A DNA stretch of 64,000 bases from Helicoverpa zea (taxonomy: Eukaryota > Arthropoda > Insecta > Lepidoptera > Noctuidae), in NCBI RefSeq assembly GCF_022581195.2, contig NC_061471.1, positions 7,378,001-7,442,000 of the forward strand, read 5' to 3'. The notes beneath the pieces are model-generated. The model saw only the letters and a list, made by a program, of their open reading frames with translations. It was not told where the DNA came from and searched no databases. The first letter of the stretch is position 1; each line of letters begins with the position of its first letter. Below are positions 60,301-64,000 of the stretch, piece by piece. The position numbers and the translations under genes are program-made.

Positions 60301-61452
60301 CTGTGATAATGCGCGTCCAGTGTTCAAACTATTTGCCTGTAAACCAGTGCTATCTCACAGAACTTTACTCTGGTCGGTTTAATACGAATTAATGTTAATA
60401 CAGTGCCGTCGATACTTGTGATATTACCGTATACATGTACCAGTATCTGACTGAGAATCGCATTGTAATGGGGGTCCTACGAGACAATAAGCGTCGCGTC
60501 GGTACGAGCCAGATTAAAGTCTGCTAAAGCAGGGCTATTTAACCGTCAACGACCAGTCGGGGGGACTTAGTGCTAGGGCTGGTTAGTTTAAATCTTCCAC
60601 GGTCTTGCAATCTCGTACTTGCGCCTCGAGGCGTACCAGAATTAGTTTTAGATGTCTAGGAATAGCATACCTGCGTTTTAGTCTTAATGGTGTATATTTG
60701 AAGCAATCGATTGTTGAGTTTAGTGGTTAAGTTGATGCATATCGTGTTGGTTATGTGAAGTATCGGTATCGTTCCTAGGTTACTTAGTTACCGCGAGAGC
60801 CCGCCGCGCACTCCGTCTTATGTTCGTAGCTGGAACCGAGTCAATATTAATAGTTTTAATATCAACCCTGTACTCAGAGGTTATCGCTATTTATTCGTTA
60901 CTGTGAGCTATGTTAGTTGATTACAACTAATCTTATTTTTCACATCGATAGAGTTAGCGTCCAACATAGTCAGATGATGTTTTAGAAGTATTGTTCCGAT
61001 CGTTATGTATTTTATTGAGAGTTTATGTAGCGTGCGATGTTGTCCCAGGCAGTTCGACGGTCGATGTCTCAACAGTTTCCACTGCCAAATGATACAAAGT
61101 ACAACTTAGAACAAAGTGTAGTTGTGTTGTATTACGGTTTATGTTCGTCTCTTATACGGAATATTTGGATGCCTTTACACAGTGAGAATGTATTTATGAT
61201 AGGAACGAGTCATGCAACGATGAACTATTAAATATTAACTATTAAATATTCTAAGCAATCATAAGATACTCGAACTTTAGATTACTGTATGCTTGGCAAT
61301 TGTCGTCGCAGTACACATATTAATCAAAATTGAAAAGACGTAACATAGATATCATATGAATAATCGTCGTTGTTATTTTAATATATTTATAGTGTGTGTA
61401 TATGGATGATGTGTAATTAGAGGATATATGGTTATTTATTTTTCTGGAGAGA

Positions 61453-61493
61453 AATAAATATTGTGATGTTGAAAGAAAATATCTAAAAATAAA
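61453..61493 (+). terminator. distal poly(A) signals, two AATAAA
   Basis: AATAAA occurs at 61453-61458 and again at 61488-61493, followed by a T-rich and GT-containing stretch (61508-61545). This pair is the likeliest main cleavage region of the HIF-1alpha mRNA. Confidence 0.6.
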
Positions 61494-61515
61494 AGAGACA
61501 AAAAATAGTTCTGGT

Positions 61516-64000
61516 TAAAATGGTGCACGTTGATTTTTTATTGCCCTGTGTCCTATCCTTGATATCCTCACCGAGTATTTGCTTTAGCGATATAAGAACT
61601 ATCATGAAGTGTTCACAAGTTTGGACTACATAGATTTTGGAACATTTGGACAAATAAGTACTTACCTGCCGAAGAAGACTGAAGTTCTATTATTATTCAA
61701 ACCACAATAGAATATGTGCAAACAACATTTATTAGCGAACTATTGACGCATATTCAGCCATTCTAAGTATTCTGTACAACTCAAACATTTTTACTAATAG
61801 TTCATGCAAAGACAAGTTAAACATAAGTATACGTATTTGTTTTGGAATATTTTAGTAGAGCCAGCTTATTATTTTGATACGATCTAAAAAGCAAAGCCTA
61901 GGCTTTAACCAAACACGCCAAAGAAACCATTAGTCTACCCCGAAACCTAGTAATTTCAGAATACATTTGGAACACAAAGCCAAAGAACTTATACTTTAAC
62001 ATATAGAAAGAAAATTACGTGTAATTGACTAAGCTTCAAGTAGGTAAAGGGTCACATTTTGGACAAGTGTAGATTCTTGATAATGATAGACTATTGAAAC
62101 ACGCAAGATAAAATTTTACGAACTTAAAGAAAAATGTTCTGAAGAGGCTTTATTACTAGACAAAGATAGTAGAGTAAGTGATACATTGTTCAACCTTCAA
62201 GCAGCTGAGTATCTCTCATTCCCACCGTACCGGCCGCTGCCAAAAAACTAGTTACCCGAATATCAGACCAACAGAATTATTAATAAAGGCCTCATTGCCA
62301 TGCAAGCTCTCGGGAATTTAATTCTAGCAAACACGTATAACTTCCAAGTTAAATTGTTACTGGATAACTTTTTTGCGTCGAGACGAAATTGTTTGTGGAA
62401 GTCTTAAGGGCAATAACTAAAAGGAAAAATCCCTTCTAAGCCGACCCTTTGGGCCTTATGGCCGTCCGTAGATAGCGTACTATAAAACGACTGTTAGGGG
62501 CCCGACTTTGGGTATCTTATTGTTTTTTTTGTCCCGTTTTACTACTGCGCGTCTAAAACTTTTCCTAAGATCAAGGTCTGGCTTAGCGTCATAGATTGGC
62601 CACATGATAAGATGGAGAGAAACTTTTTAGGTGCGGGTCTAGCATGATATATGGACTGTTATGATCCAAAGTTTACTCCTGATAACGAACTGACGTTATG
62701 ACTGTAATATCACGCTGTATTACGTGGTAAAGTTAATAATGATCTCTTGACAGAGGAGAGCAAGATGCCCGAGAGATAAGGTCTCGATAACGGATGCTGT
62801 AATTATGGATAGTGAGGGTAAAGCTCAGATTTACCCACACTCGATTATCCTGGGCGTGATTGAAACAAATCGCTCTACTTACTTAGTTTGGAATTACCTA
62901 CCAACGAAGGGATATAAACTTGTATGCTTCTTGAAATAGAAAGAATATAAAGTAGCAAGTATGGTATTTAAGGTTTACGGTTATTATATTCTTTATGATA
63001 GTAGTATTATAAACAAAACTTTACTGTGATATGCAAGTAACTTTTATGACAACGTATTTCCATAAAAAGTTACCTATATGTACCTACTGGAAATACATAA
63101 GCTATTAACTAGCGGCGCGGAAAAGGCTTACCTTAGTTTTAATTTTTTTCGTTGGATATGGTACTTTACCGGTTCTACATTTTGGTCAGCAACTAAACAA
63201 ATTATAACTCAATTTAAAATCTTTATTGACATTGACCTTGATAGTTTGGTGTTAAAACCTTTATTTATTCGCGAAAAAGAATTGATTAAACTTCAAACAA
63301 GATATAATGGCAAAATATCTCAATTTGTTTTCTTGACACTCGCTCTAATAAGTCTAGCAAACAAAAAGAATGGGTTTGGTGACAAGCATAAAGTTCAAAC
63401 ACACAATATTCACATATTACGTAGTTTCAAACATTTGAATTACTAAGCAACCCACTGCTATTATTATTAAACAGTCTGCCAAGAAATGTTTTCACTTAAA
63501 ATCTTATAATCTAAGATTACTTGGACTAGAAAAATGTTCAGAGGGAGAATGCAACGTGAGGATGACTGCTAAAATAATAAGCAGTTCACGATGAATGGCT
63601 AGAATATCATCCTATATTTTCTTTAGTGTCATTTCTTTTTTTGTTAAGTTTTGAACAACCATACAGGTTGTTAACTAGCTAACTCTGTTGTATGCATATA
63701 ATATGCTTACCTAACGCATAGACTGACTACGATTTGTAAAGAAACTTCTGTTGAAGATAAAGTGATTCTAAAAAGGCAGATAAAACCGCCGAAAATACTA
63801 GAGTTGATAATTTAAAAAATCAAAGTCCCTAAGCCCGCATGCAACACGTTTATTAATATTAAAAGCACATAGCATGCACTGTTAGTGGGTTATTTTATAT
63901 CGATCAACTTACTGTCGACGCTACTTCGCCTGCAATGCACCAACATGACAACTTGTCAACGTCAAATTGTGTTTAAGCACTTTTGAATTAGGCCAGCATC
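61516..64000. other. intergenic sequence downstream of HIF-1alpha
   Basis: AT-rich sequence with no exon, RNA gene or repeat I can support. A 122-codon open frame (63078-63446) has no recognisable similarity and AT-driven composition, so it is not called a gene. Confidence 0.6.

Larger units (their letters stand above)
60273..61515 (+). other. sima: 3' UTR of HIF-1alpha
   Basis: About 1.2 kb of non-coding sequence follows the stop codon. It becomes AT-rich toward its end and contains ATTTA-type elements (for example the TTATTTATTTTT stretch near 61433-61444), which can destabilise mRNA. The 3' end is inferred from the poly(A) signals; no transcript data were available. Confidence 0.7.

Noticed and set aside
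63078..63446. 122-codon open frame downstream of the HIF gene
   Set aside because: AT-driven composition, no domain or motif I recognise, no splice or promoter context; likely chance.
1..64000. CRISPR arrays, operons, phage or bacterial features
   Set aside because: The window is intron-rich insect DNA; the only regular repeat array (27040-27641) is a tandem minisatellite without spacers.

Overview
The window is eukaryotic, AT-rich insect DNA, almost certainly from a moth or butterfly. It carries one recognisable host gene on the + strand: the gene for the hypoxia-inducible factor alpha subunit (HIF-1alpha; Drosophila 'similar', sima). The lepidopteran call rests on the repeats: a tRNA-derived SINE with a GATGATGATG-type tail, dispersed repeats that begin AACCGACTTCCC, and hAT, piggyBac-like and MITE elements of the kind common in that order. 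It also fits the protein's similarity to insect HIF-1alpha.

Ten coding exons can be placed with matching GT/AG borders and phases: 10018-10205 (bHLH), 13987-14159 and 19370-19540 (PAS-A), 22577-22806 (end of PAS-A, linker, start of PAS-B), 24792-24898 and 43396-43540 (PAS-B), 59010-59266 (PAS-B end and linker), 59372-59580 (oxygen-dependent degradation motif LTHLAP), 59660-59963 (acidic/Pro-rich activation region) and 60043-60272 (nuclear localisation signal, C-terminal end, TGA). Joined, they encode 670 residues starting in the basic region. The true N-terminus lies in one or more upstream exons that I could not identify with confidence. Residue numbers below count from the first Asn of NNEKRKEK. 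A 3' UTR of about 1.2 kb follows, with a proximal and two distal AATAAA signals.

Region by region: 1-10 kb is upstream sequence or first intron with a piggyBac-like TTAA element, two non-LTR retrotransposon remnants and a GC-rich inverted-repeat element. 10-25 kb holds the bHLH and PAS exons, separated by introns of 2-5 kb with short MITEs, SINE pieces and a dispersed repeat. 25-43 kb is an 18.5-kb intron with a hAT element nested inside a second copy of that dispersed repeat (clean 8-bp target duplication), a MITE with arms of about 185 bp, and a 970-bp inverted-repeat element. 43.5-59 kb is a 15.5-kb intron with a SINE and two GC-rich, CpG-rich islands near 54.7-55.6 kb that look like an internal promoter. 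59.0-60.3 kb packs the oxygen-sensing and activation half of the protein into four exons split by introns of only 79-105 bp. 61.5-64 kb is intergenic with nothing recognised.

The encoded protein would pair with ARNT/Tango through bHLH-PAS, bind RCGTG hypoxia-response elements, and be destroyed in normoxia after prolyl hydroxylation of the single LxxLAP motif and VHL binding. The points most worth following are the internal promoter-like islands between the PAS and degradation halves, a stop-free 105-nt intron beside the degradation motif, unusual residues in the basic region and at the C-terminal hydroxylation position, and a cluster of ACGTGC motifs in the largest intron. I found no sign of a wholly new biological system. 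CRISPR, operons and other prokaryotic features are absent.
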